Shown: positions 48,113 through 55,822 of the stretch, piece after piece
How the letters are laid out: each line of letters begins with the position of its first letter
How positions within the stretch are numbered: the first letter of the stretch is position 1
Assembly: GCA_947625765.1 (NCBI GenBank)
Contig: CANQPP010000002.1
Span: forward strand, 36,602 to 100,601
Reading direction: 5' to 3'
Origin: an uncultured Clostridia bacterium
GTDB taxonomy: Bacteria; Bacillota; Clostridia; Christensenellales; UBA1750
Length of the DNA stretch: 64,000 bases
Translations under genes and position numbers: made by a program
The notes under the pieces: generated by a model
Database searches by the model: none
The model's input: only the letters and a program-made list of their open reading frames with translations
Told to the model about the DNA's origin: nothing

Positions 48113-49650
48113 TCCTTTACGCCTTCCTTTCTTTGGGTGTTCTGCGCGTCTCTTTGCGCGTTTCTCTCAACTTCCTGCCGCCAGGAATCCATCGCGGACA
48201 GTATGGACGGCTTGTTCTCGATGTCCATCAGATCCAGCGCGGCCCTGGGCGGCAGCGCCTGCATCTGCACCAGCTGCATGAGCAGCTGGTTCTGGTACAC
48301 GCTCTGGTACTGGGGCGTCTTTTGCAGCCGCACCTCCAGGTCCCATTCCCAGTCCCCGGCGGCGTCCTCGGGCTCCAGCCTCAGGTAGTTGTCGCCGTCC
48401 CGGTAGCCGCGCCCCGGCTGGCCGTACTCGTGCAGGTTCGAGACGATCTGCCGCACCATCCGCGCGAAGGCGTTGTTGATGCCGAACTGGGACAGGTTGC
48501 TGCGCTTGCTGCCCGCCGCCTGCAATAGGGAAATGGCCGTGCCGGAGCTGGACATGGACGGCAGCTCCCCGCGGGAGGCCGCGTTCTGCCCGCTCTCGCG
48601 CTTGAGCATCTCGGTCTTCAGGTTCAGCATCTCCATGGCGTAGGGCGCCAGCGGCGCGGCGGGCTGCCAGCGCATGGCGCCGTCGTCCACGCGGTCCGCC
48701 TCGATGATCTCCTCCCGCTCGTCCCGCAGTGCGTCCGGGTCGATGCCCGCCGCACGGTTGACGATCAGCCTGGGGTTGGCCGTCCGCTGCAGGGAGCGCA
48801 GCACCAGCGTGTCCACCTTGTCGATGTAGCTCTGCACCGGGGCCAGATAATCAAAGCACCCAAAGCCCCAGGGCGTGCCGGGGATGCGGTCGTAGAGCCA
48901 GGCGATAAAGGGAAACTCCCCGTGGCGGTAGAGGCCGGAGGGGCAGTCCCTGCGGGAGTCGTAGAGCACTTGCCCGGCGGCCAGCTTGATGAGGTGCACG
49001 GCGTTCTTCCCGTTTTCCCGCTCCTTCACGTAACAGCTGAGCATTGGGATGGTATCGCCCGTGCCCGTCCAGCCGGGCAGGCTGAAGCGGTCCGCGTCCA
49101 TGTCCGGGAAAGCCTGCGGGTAGCGCTGGGCGAAGTAGCTGGGGTCGTGGCAGCTGAGCTTGAACACCGCGCGGCCCTCCTGCAGCTCCTCGCAGGCCGG
49201 ATCCACGAACACCGCCCGGGGGTCGTAGGCGTGCACCGTCGGCTCGCCGCCGCTCACCCCCGTCTCGCAGTAGCCCACGCCGTAGCGCAGCCGGTATTCG
49301 CAGATGCGCTGGTACTCCTCCGGGAAGTTGAGCCTCTCCAGCAGGGCCCGGTGCAGGGCGGTCAGCCGCTGGGCCTTGCGGGCGTTCTCCGGGCTGCGGG
49401 CCAGGAACAGCGCCTCCGGCAGGCCGTCCATGGCGTCGCTGAGCTCGGTGCGGTAGGTGGCGTAGAGCACCGGCGTGCCCGTGCGCCGCCCGTCGCCCGG
49501 GTCGCGGCCCAGCGTCTGCTCCAGGTACAGCCGGTGGTTGCGTTCGTACTTTTCCCGCAGCCAGCCGCTGCCGTCCAGGAAGCTGCCGTAGAGCCCGGTC
49601 AGCGCCTCGTAGCAGAGGGCCGGGTCCAACGGCAATTTCGCTTGCTTCAT
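48109..49650 (-). CDS. Phage portal protein (podovirus/P22-like)
   Basis: A 513-residue portal protein: MKQAKLPLDPALCYEALTG start, an N-terminal helical region with YATYRTELSDAMDG, the beta-rich wing region, FIAWLYDRIPGTPWGFGCFDYLAPVQSYIDKVDTLVL (the conserved portal stem/crown stretch with the GFG turn) and a helical C-terminus that includes LPSMSSSGTAI. This type is found in P22-like and related podoviruses. The portal is the ring through which DNA is packed and ejected. Start at 49650 has AAAGGAGG upstream; a longer frame to 49905 runs through a terminator and is not used. First gene of the cassette; no terminase precedes it. Confidence 0.82.
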   Translation of the reverse strand: MKQAKLPLDPALCYEALTGLYGSFLDGSGWLREKYERNHRLYLEQTLGRDPGDGRRTGTPVLYATYRTELSDAMDGLPEALFLARSPENARKAQRLTALHRALLERLNFPEEYQRICEYRLRYGVGYCETGVSGGEPTVHAYDPRAVFVDPACEELQEGRAVFKLSCHDPSYFAQRYPQAFPDMDADRFSLPGWTGTGDTIPMLSCYVKERENGKNAVHLIKLAAGQVLYDSRRDCPSGLYRHGEFPFIAWLYDRIPGTPWGFGCFDYLAPVQSYIDKVDTLVLRSLQRTANPRLIVNRAAGIDPDALRDEREEIIEADRVDDGAMRWQPAAPLAPYAMEMLNLKTEMLKRESGQNAASRGELPSMSSSGTAISLLQAAGSKRSNLSQFGINNAFARMVRQIVSNLHEYGQPGRGYRDGDNYLRLEPEDAAGDWEWDLEVRLQKTPQYQSVYQNQLLMQLVQMQALPPRAALDLMDIENKPSILSAMDSWRQEVERNAQRDAQNTQRKEGVKE

Positions 49651-49765
49651 GGTCTGTGGTCGTCCTCCTTTCTTCATTTGGGATCGCAAAGAAGCATAGC
49701 ATCCGTATTTCCTTCCCTTTTCCCGGAAAAATGCAAACGGCCCTGCCCCCGCGCGGCGGGACATG

Positions 49766-49793
49766 AAAAAGCGGCCTGAAACGGCCGCTTTTT
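49766..49793. terminator. Bidirectional terminator upstream of the phage cassette
   Basis: AAAAAGCGGCC/GGCCGCTTTTT around a six-base loop. Confidence 0.8.
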
Positions 49794-49909
49794 CGCCTTT
49801 TTTCGGTTTTGTATTTCTTATCTTTTCGGGAAGGAACGCCCGCGCTTCCCCGCTTTTCGTTCGCTGTTTTCCACGACCCCGCGCAACAGGCGGGCCCATT
49901 TTCATGCAA

Positions 49910-49955
49910 AAAAATAAGCGGCGTCTCCCTTTGTTCTCAAGAGAAACGCCGCGTA
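49910..49955 (-). terminator. Terminator of the Rrf2 gene
   Basis: GCGGCGTTTCTC/GAGACGCCGC stem then TTATTTTTTT on the minus strand. Confidence 0.8.
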
Positions 49956-49963
49956 AAGGTTAT

Positions 49964-50404
49964 TTACCGTTCGGATTGCGCCGCCTCGTGGTAGGCGTCC
50001 ACGATCTGCCGGAGCTTGATCTTCTTTAAGCTCGCTTTAAGGTCCTCCCGCAGGGGCTCATAGCTCCTCTCCAGCACGGCGCGTATGTTCCTGCCCACCG
50101 GGCAGAGTGGCGAGGGCGAGCCGTGCACGCCCATCAGCTTTTCGAGCGCATCCGGCTCCACGGCCCGGCAGACGCTGTACAGGTCGATCTGCTCCGGCGG
50201 CAGGGCGAGCTGCGCGCCGCCCGTCCCGAAGGGGATCGTGACGAGGCCCGCCTTCTTGAGCGCGCTCATCAGGCCCCGGATCGTCACCGGGTTGCAGCCG
50301 GTGGACAGGGACAGCAGCTCGCTGGTGACCTTCTGCTGCGCGCCGTACTCGTGGATAAAGACCAGGCAGTGGAGCGCGACGGAACATTTTTTGCTGATCT
50401 GCAT
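49964..50404 (-). CDS. Rrf2 family transcriptional regulator
   Basis: A 146-residue winged-helix regulator. Starts MQISKKCSVALHCLVFI and contains SELLSLSTGCNPVTIRGLMSALKKAGLV, the Rrf2 HTH and wing. Cysteines are at several positions (SKKCS, LHCL, STGCN, YSVCR, PLCPVG), but they do not form the classic IscR Fe-S triad, so this is likelier the YwnA-type branch. It is divergent from the EFR1 ferredoxin gene; an inverted repeat over that gene's promoter is a likely operator. I take the ATG at 50404; longer frames overlap the neighbour. Confidence 0.85.
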   Translation of the reverse strand: MQISKKCSVALHCLVFIHEYGAQQKVTSELLSLSTGCNPVTIRGLMSALKKAGLVTIPFGTGGAQLALPPEQIDLYSVCRAVEPDALEKLMGVHGSPSPLCPVGRNIRAVLERSYEPLREDLKASLKKIKLRQIVDAYHEAAQSER

Positions 50405-50428
50405 TACCTTTTCCCTCCCCGCATCCTT

Positions 50429-50457
50429 ATTGTAGCAGAGTTTTCCCCCGGTGTAAA
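50429..50457 (-). promoter_or_regulatory. Promoter of the Rrf2 gene
   Basis: Minus-strand TTTACA (50457-50452), 17 bases, TACAAT (50434-50429). Confidence 0.65.
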
Positions 50458-50459
50458 TA

Positions 50460-50514
50460 TTGACGCGACAGCAAAAACGCGCTATACTGTAAGCTGTAAT
50501 CTTAAATCTTACAG
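50460..50514 (+). promoter_or_regulatory. Promoter and operator of the EFR1 ferredoxin gene
   Basis: TTGACG (50460-50465), 17 bases, TATACT (50483-50488). A CTGTAAG/CTTACAG inverted repeat (50487-50493 and 50508-50514, 14-base spacer) overlaps the end of the -10 and the start site, a good place for the adjacent Rrf2 repressor. Confidence 0.65.
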
Positions 50515-50530
50515 GATGGGAGGCAGCTAC

Positions 50531-51289
50531 ATGCGATACGTACTCATCGTCTTCAGCCCCACGGGCGGCACGGACCGCGCCGCCAAGGCTCTGCTGGGCG
50601 ATAAACCCCTTGCACAGACCATAGACCTGACCGCCGCCGAGGAGGACTTCTCCGCCGTCGCCCTGCAGCCCGAGGACGTGGCGCTCATCGCCATGCCGTC
50701 CTACGGCGGCGTCGCGCCGCAGGTGGCCATCGACCGCTTGAAGCTCCTCCACGGCGGCGGCGCGCGGGCCGTCGTCATGGCTGTCTACGGCAACCGTGCC
50801 TACGAGGACACGCTACTGCAGATGGCAGATGCGGCGGAGGCGTGCGGCTTCCATGTGGCCGCGGGCGTCGCCGCCGTCGCGGAGCACTCGATCCTGCGCC
50901 AGTTCGCCGCAGGCCGTCCCGACGAAGCAGACCGCGGGCAGCTGGCCGCCTTTGCCAAAAAGATCGACGAGAAGCTCGCCTCCGGCAACACGACCGCGCC
51001 TGCCCTGCCCGGTGACCGCCCCTACAAGAAGGCGGGCGGCCTGCCCCTCTCCCCCAAGACGGACGCCTCCTGCGTGCGCTGCGGCCTCTGCGCCCGCCGC
51101 TGCCCGGTGCAGGCGATCGACCCCAAGTCGCCCGGCACGACGGACGGCAAGAAGTGCATCGCCTGCATGCGCTGCGTGGCCGCCTGCCCCAAAGGTGCGC
51201 GCAAGGCCAACGCCGTCGTGCTCTCCGCCGCCGCGCTGGCGCTCAAAAAGGCCTGCGCCACCCGCAAGGAGAACGAGCTGTTCCTCTAA
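50531..51289 (+). CDS. EFR1-type ferredoxin/flavodoxin-like protein
   Basis: A 252-residue electron carrier: an N-terminal flavodoxin-like domain (about 1-140, with VLIVFSPTGGTDRAA and AMPSYGG) and a C-terminal 2[4Fe-4S] ferredoxin (CVRCGLCARRCP, about 178, and CIACMRCVAACP, about 206). This is the EFR1 arrangement common in anaerobic Firmicutes; partner and reaction unknown. ATG at 50531 has GGGAGG seven bases upstream; the longer frame covers the promoter and is false. Divergent from the Rrf2 gene, which probably controls it. Confidence 0.87.
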   Translation: MRYVLIVFSPTGGTDRAAKALLGDKPLAQTIDLTAAEEDFSAVALQPEDVALIAMPSYGGVAPQVAIDRLKLLHGGGARAVVMAVYGNRAYEDTLLQMADAAEACGFHVAAGVAAVAEHSILRQFAAGRPDEADRGQLAAFAKKIDEKLASGNTTAPALPGDRPYKKAGGLPLSPKTDASCVRCGLCARRCPVQAIDPKSPGTTDGKKCIACMRCVAACPKGARKANAVVLSAAALALKKACATRKENELFL

Positions 51290-51325
51290 GCGCTTTTCTG
51301 ACCGTCTGCCGAATACACAACAGAC

Positions 51326-51370
51326 AAAGGAACTCCCCGCCGCTTTCCCGGCAGGGAGTTCCTTGTTTTG
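51326..51370. terminator. Bidirectional terminator
   Basis: AAAGGAACTCCC...GGGAGTTCCTT then TTTTG; between EFR1 and the converging lipoprotein gene. Confidence 0.8.
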
Positions 51371-51400
51371 CTCGATTTCGATACGATGGGGGTCAGGCGG

Positions 51401-52654
51401 TCACGGCGAGATCTCGCCCATCTCCGTCTCGCCCTCCACGGCATAATACAGCGTGTTCCCCTTCCTCTGGATGGTGTCTACCTTCGTCCCCTCCAAAATG
51501 GCGTTGGTCTCCGCGGTGGCCAGGTCGTAGGTGTAGAGGAAGCCGTCCGCGGGCCGCAGGAAGTAGATCATCCCGTCCAGCACCGCCAGCCCGCCGATCT
51601 CCTCGGTGAGGAAGCTCTGGACCTCGCCGCTGACAAGGTCCATGCGGTAGACGCCCTTTACGCCCTCGTATTCGTCCATGAACAGGGCGTTTCCGTTGTA
51701 GTCGGCGTCGCTGTACGTGGTGTTCGCCAGGGCTTGGAAGCGGGCGGAATCGCAGACGGGCGCGCTCAGCTCCTGCACGCCGTTGCTGGCGGTCCAGCCG
51801 GTATAGCCCAGCGCCTCGGCGGCGGTCTGGTCGTTCATGCCGAAGTAGCGCAGGGACTGCCCCTGGGACAGGGACGCGCCGAACGTCACGTCCACGTGGT
51901 AGGACACCCCGTCGATGGTCACGATGTTCCAGACGTGGCTCTGGTCCGGGGCGACGGCCAGCACGTTCTCGATGCCCAGCTGGTCCAGCAGGAAGGCGTA
52001 GGCGGCGGCGTGGCCGTCCGCCACGGCGCGGCGGTTGACGATGGCGCCGTACAGCCCGTCGTCCATATCCTCATAGCTGTACTCCACGTGCTGGCTCAAA
52101 TACTGGTACAGCGACATGGCGCACTGCAGGAGGGTATAGCCCGAGGGGCAGGTCTCCTCCAGGATGGCCTGGGCCGCGGCGTCGAAGCTCTGCGCGCTCT
52201 GGGCGATGGTCGCCTGGGCGTTCTCGTCCTCCAGCGTATACTTGAGCGTCAGCGACTCCCCGTCCAGGGACACGTCCGACAGGTAGGCGTTCTGGCCGCG
52301 CTCCAATACGAAGGCGCGCACGCTGTCCACCTGCTCGGCGCTGACGTTCAGGCCCGACAGGGACACGCCGGTCTCCCCGGCGGCGGCCGCGTCCATCACC
52401 AGCTTGTACAGCGCGGTGTTGAAGCTGTCCCCGGTGCGCAGGCTCAGGGGCAGCGCATAGGGGCTGTACACCGGCTGCATCGCCATGGAATCGCTGCCCA
52501 AAACCTGCTGGGGCGCGGGCGTGGCCGTGGCCTCGGGCGTGGGTTCCGGCGTGGGCATGGGCGTCTGCAAGGGGATCTGCGTATGGGGCGCCGCGCAGCC
52601 GGCAAGGGCCAGGCAAAGGCACAGGGCCAGCGCGGCGAAGGCTCTTTTTTTCAT
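51401..52654 (-). CDS. Transglutaminase-like lipoprotein lacking the catalytic Cys
   Basis: A 417-residue lipoprotein: MKKRAFAALALCLCLALAGC signal with LAGC lipobox, Pro/Thr-rich linker (about 25-50), a transglutaminase-like domain (about 150-280) and a C-terminal beta-rich repeat (about 300-417, DUF5050-like). The domain keeps the His and Asp region (SHVWNIVTIDGVSYHVDVT), but where active relatives have a Cys before EGYA (VCEGYA) this has VADGHA. Presumed non-enzymatic: a wall-binding or scaffolding module. Promoter with TTGAGA and TAAAAT on the minus strand just upstream. Confidence 0.8.
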   Translation of the reverse strand: MKKRAFAALALCLCLALAGCAAPHTQIPLQTPMPTPEPTPEATATPAPQQVLGSDSMAMQPVYSPYALPLSLRTGDSFNTALYKLVMDAAAAGETGVSLSGLNVSAEQVDSVRAFVLERGQNAYLSDVSLDGESLTLKYTLEDENAQATIAQSAQSFDAAAQAILEETCPSGYTLLQCAMSLYQYLSQHVEYSYEDMDDGLYGAIVNRRAVADGHAAAYAFLLDQLGIENVLAVAPDQSHVWNIVTIDGVSYHVDVTFGASLSQGQSLRYFGMNDQTAAEALGYTGWTASNGVQELSAPVCDSARFQALANTTYSDADYNGNALFMDEYEGVKGVYRMDLVSGEVQSFLTEEIGGLAVLDGMIYFLRPADGFLYTYDLATAETNAILEGTKVDTIQRKGNTLYYAVEGETEMGEISP

Positions 52655-52718
52655 GTCTCTCTTCCTCCCGCCCTTATTTTACGGGTTTCTTAGGACTTCT
52701 CAAGGGCGCTTGTCAAAG

Positions 52719-52752
52719 GGGGCCGTCCCGCGTCGGCAGGGCAGCCCCCATT
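52719..52752 (-). terminator. Terminator of the PrsA-like gene
   Basis: GGGGGCTGCCC...GGGACGGCCCCC stem then TTTGAC. Confidence 0.6.
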
Positions 52753-52756
52753 TCGA

Positions 52757-53941
52757 TCACAGCAGATGCTCGCTACGCTGGATGTTGTACTCCTCCATCC
52801 AGCCCTGCAGGGCCTCGTCGTAGGCCGCGTTCTGCTTGGTGCTGAGAACGCGGGCGTTGAGCAGCTCGGACACGTCCTCGTAGGGCGTCGCGCCGGCGGG
52901 CACGTCCCCATAGCGGCGGATGATGTGGTAGCCGTAGTCGGTGGCCACGGGGTCGGTGGTGTCACCCTCGTTCACGAGCGTATCGCAGGCCTTGGCGAAC
53001 TCGTCCACGTACAGGCCTTCCAGCCCCTTGGCCGTGGGATAGCCGTTCTCGCTGCTCGCCATGCCGGGATCCTCGCCGTACTCCTCGATCAGCCCGTCGA
53101 AGTCCTCGCCCTCGGCGATCTTCTTGAGCACCTCGTCCACCTTGCCCTGCAGCTTCTGCAGCTCCTCCTTGCGCAGGGCGTCGGCCATATCGTCGTTGCC
53201 CTCGGCGCGCATGGTGCTGATCTCATCCTGCACGTCCTCCGGCATCGCCAGCAGGATGTGCTTGACGTAGAACACGCCCTCGGGCGCCCAGTAGATGGTC
53301 ATGCCGCCGGAGAGGTCCTGGCAGAAGGTGAGCAGGTCCTCGGCGTAGCTCTCCTCGTCCTGGGCCACCTGCGCGTCGTACTCGTCCTTGACCTCCTGCT
53401 CGGTGACGGTCACGTCCTTGACCGTCTCGTCGAACAGCTTGTTGTTGACGGTGGTCTTGAGGCTGTCCTCGGCAAAGCCGTCCAGATCCTCATAGCCGTA
53501 AACGGTCAGGTGCTGCTGGATGATCTCCCGGGCGTGCTCCTCGGGGTCGGCGATGGTCTCGTCCTTGGAGTATTCCTCCACCAGCGCGTCGAACTGCTCG
53601 TCGTACCAGTCCTGCGCGTTCTGGTAGGCCGCGTCGATCTCCTCCTGGGTGGCCTGCAGGCCCATTTCCTCCACCTTGAGGGACACGACCAGCTCCTCGA
53701 TCATGGCCTCCAGATAGTTGGTCTTAAGCTCCGGGATTGAATCCTGGATGTCGCTGGACTCGGGCGTGTAGCCGTACAGCGCCAGATAGGAGCGGAAGGA
53801 TTCGTCGAACTCCGCCTTGGAGATGGTCTTGTCCTCCACGCGGGCGACGATGACCTTCGACTGGTCGATCTCCACCAGGGAACAGCCTGCCAGCAGCATA
53901 AGCGCCAGCAGCATCGCAAAAATGCGCGTCAGTTGCTTCAT
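52757..53941 (-). CDS. PrsA/SurA-like peptidylprolyl isomerase lipoprotein
   Basis: A 394-residue lipoprotein foldase: MKQLTRIFAMLLALMLLAGC signal with LAGC lipobox, a helical SurA-N-like chaperone domain (about 30-220) and a parvulin domain (about 225-335) starting VFYVKHILLAM and ending near TDYGYHIIRRYGD. Very acidic. PrsA-type proteins fold exported proteins at the outer membrane face. It lies in an envelope-gene block with VanW proteins. Start at MKQLTRIF; four codons upstream is an alternative ATG. A promoter with TTGCCA and TATACT precedes it. Confidence 0.88.
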   Translation of the reverse strand: MKQLTRIFAMLLALMLLAGCSLVEIDQSKVIVARVEDKTISKAEFDESFRSYLALYGYTPESSDIQDSIPELKTNYLEAMIEELVVSLKVEEMGLQATQEEIDAAYQNAQDWYDEQFDALVEEYSKDETIADPEEHAREIIQQHLTVYGYEDLDGFAEDSLKTTVNNKLFDETVKDVTVTEQEVKDEYDAQVAQDEESYAEDLLTFCQDLSGGMTIYWAPEGVFYVKHILLAMPEDVQDEISTMRAEGNDDMADALRKEELQKLQGKVDEVLKKIAEGEDFDGLIEEYGEDPGMASSENGYPTAKGLEGLYVDEFAKACDTLVNEGDTTDPVATDYGYHIIRRYGDVPAGATPYEDVSELLNARVLSTKQNAAYDEALQGWMEEYNIQRSEHLL

Positions 53942-54059
53942 TTGTCCATTCACCCTTTCGCGCCGCCCTTGTGAGCGGCGTTTTTTTACACTTGCAACAG
54001 TATACTACGACCGCGGTGTTTTGGCAACCGCGGATGCCTTCGCAAAGGTTGCGGAGCGG

Positions 54060-55730
54060 CTATTCCTCCGGGACGCCGATGTCGCCCTCGTCGGGCAGCT
54101 CGGGCGCGGGCTCGCCGCTGGAGCCCTCGTCGGGCACGTCGAAGTCGCCCTCGCCCGGCACGGCCGCGGAGTTGATGGAGTACACCGACGCCTTGGCCGG
54201 GTAGTTGCTGGTGTGCAGCAGCTCGCGGCTGACCTCCTTGCCGTCCTTCAAGTGGATGAGGTAGGTCTCGTACTTGGCGCCCGCGCGGCCCTCGGAGACC
54301 AGCAGCTCCTCGCCGTAGGCCAGCGTGGGATCCTCCTGGTAGGTGGGCTCGGGCTGCGGGGTCTCGGAGATGAGCTTGCTCTCCAGGTCCAGCGTCTCGC
54401 CGTCCTTTAGGATCGGCGTGCCGTACACATAGGCGGTGAGCTTGCGCTCCTCGGTGTCGAATGTGAACACCACGGCCACGGGGCCGGAGGAGTTGTTCCG
54501 GAACTTAAAGTCCTTGCCGGGGTAGTCGATGGCCGCGTCCTCGCTCTCGGGGACGTAGGTGGACTTGATGGTGTGGTTGTGCCTCTCGGTGATCTTGAGG
54601 CCCGCGCGCACCACGGCGTTGAACAGCGTGGAGGACACCTGGCAGACGCCGCCGCCCGGCTCCTGCACGTAGACGCCGTTCTTGATGACGGCGGCCTCCT
54701 TGTAGCCCTTATCCTCGCCGCGCTTGCCCGTGGTGTTGTTGACGGAGAACTCCTCGCCCGGCATCACCACCGCGCCGCTGAGCGCCGTGGAGCAGAGCTT
54801 GATGTTGTTGTTGCGGTTGGAGTTGTTGGTGGTCGTGGTGGTGAACTTGGCCATCAGCTTGGCCTCGGACACCTGCGTGGACTGTATCTCCGGCTCCACC
54901 TCGGTGAAGGTGAGCTGTATGGGCTCCTCGAAGCTGGCTCTGGAGAGGGCCGCCTGCACCTTCTGCTTGACGGCTTCTACGTCCAGCGCGCGGCCCATCT
55001 GGCCCTTTTCCACCTTGAACTTCTTGCTCGATGTGTCAAAACCCGTGACCTTGGCGTTGACGGGCGCCGTATCCAGCTGTTCTTTGAGCGTCTGCAGCCT
55101 GCCGTCCAGATCAAGGACGGAATAGCCGCCCGTGACCTCGAAGGTGACCGGGTTCTGGGCGATGCGCTCGATCTCGGCCAGCCGCTCCTCCTCGGAGCCG
55201 GTGCGGCCCAAAGCGTAGGCCTTATCCAGCACGGTGGAAACGTCGCTGCCCTCTACCACGTCCAGCGTGTAGCTGCCGTCGCCGTCGGTCAGCAGGATGT
55301 GCTTCCCGCCGCCCTGCTGGTTGGCGCTCAGGGCGCTCTCCGCCTCCTCGTAGCTCATGCCGGAAATATCCACGCCGTCCACGGTGATGCCAGGATAGAA
55401 CGTCGTCTGGGAAAGCAGCTCCTGCTTCTGCGCATCGGCCAGGGCCTGCTGCTGCTCCTGCTCAAGGGCCAGCCGCCTGTCCTCCTGCCGGCCGCGGAAG
55501 GCCCGCACGCCCAGGAAAATGCCCGTGCCGATCAGGATCAGCACGGCCAGGATCAGCAGCACGCGGCCGCCGTTCCCCCGCCTGCGCCGCCTGCGACGGC
55601 CGTGGGAGGACGACCTCCCGGCCGAGGAACGGCCGGCGCTCTGGCTGTACCCACGCCTGGCGGTGGTGGTCCTGCCGCTGCCGCTGCGCGTGTAGGACCC
55701 GTTCCTGCCCTGGTAGCTGCTGTTTGGCAT
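54060..55730 (-). CDS. VanW family protein 1
   Basis: A 556-residue envelope protein: a Ser/Arg/Gly-rich cytoplasmic head (1-52) with poly-Arg, one membrane segment (VLLILAVLILIGTGIFLGV, about 53-72), a coiled or PG_binding_4-like region (about 95-290) and a VanW domain (about 300-430) with NRNNNIKLCSTALSGAVVMPGEEFSVN and PGGGVCQVSSTLFNAVV. A C-terminal G5-like/beta domain follows, then an acidic tail. VanW's molecular role is unknown; it accompanies vancomycin-resistance and wall genes. Paralogue of the next gene, 92 bases away. Confidence 0.88.
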   Translation of the reverse strand: MPNSSYQGRNGSYTRSGSGRTTTARRGYSQSAGRSSAGRSSSHGRRRRRRRGNGGRVLLILAVLILIGTGIFLGVRAFRGRQEDRRLALEQEQQQALADAQKQELLSQTTFYPGITVDGVDISGMSYEEAESALSANQQGGGKHILLTDGDGSYTLDVVEGSDVSTVLDKAYALGRTGSEEERLAEIERIAQNPVTFEVTGGYSVLDLDGRLQTLKEQLDTAPVNAKVTGFDTSSKKFKVEKGQMGRALDVEAVKQKVQAALSRASFEEPIQLTFTEVEPEIQSTQVSEAKLMAKFTTTTTNNSNRNNNIKLCSTALSGAVVMPGEEFSVNNTTGKRGEDKGYKEAAVIKNGVYVQEPGGGVCQVSSTLFNAVVRAGLKITERHNHTIKSTYVPESEDAAIDYPGKDFKFRNNSSGPVAVVFTFDTEERKLTAYVYGTPILKDGETLDLESKLISETPQPEPTYQEDPTLAYGEELLVSEGRAGAKYETYLIHLKDGKEVSRELLHTSNYPAKASVYSINSAAVPGEGDFDVPDEGSSGEPAPELPDEGDIGVPEE

Positions 55731-55774
55731 ATCCTGTTCCTAGCTCCTTCCCGTGTCTCTATCAAAAGCAGCCC

Positions 55775-55803
55775 GCGGAGAAGCCCCTGCAAAAGGGGCG
55801 TCT
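55775..55803 (-). terminator. Hairpin between the VanW genes
   Basis: GGAGACGCCCC/GGGGCTTCTCC; weak T-tract, so partial termination at most. Confidence 0.45.
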
Positions 55804-55822
55804 CCACATCGTTTCGTTTGTC

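Larger units (their letters stand above)
49651..49963. other. Gap between rrf2-type gene and phage cassette
   Basis: No gene. Holds two terminators (below) that isolate the cassette from the regulator gene, and in its left third the portal gene's 5' region. I see no integrase site, direct repeat or terminase remnant. Confidence 0.7.

Noticed and set aside
43048..49650. Complete prophage
   Set aside because: No integrase, terminase, repressor, replication or lysis gene and no flanking att-like repeats could be found.
53962..53987. Plus-strand hairpin with seven Ts upstream of the PrsA-like gene
   Set aside because: No plus-strand gene or promoter leads into it; on the minus strand it lies in the 5' leader without a T-tract.
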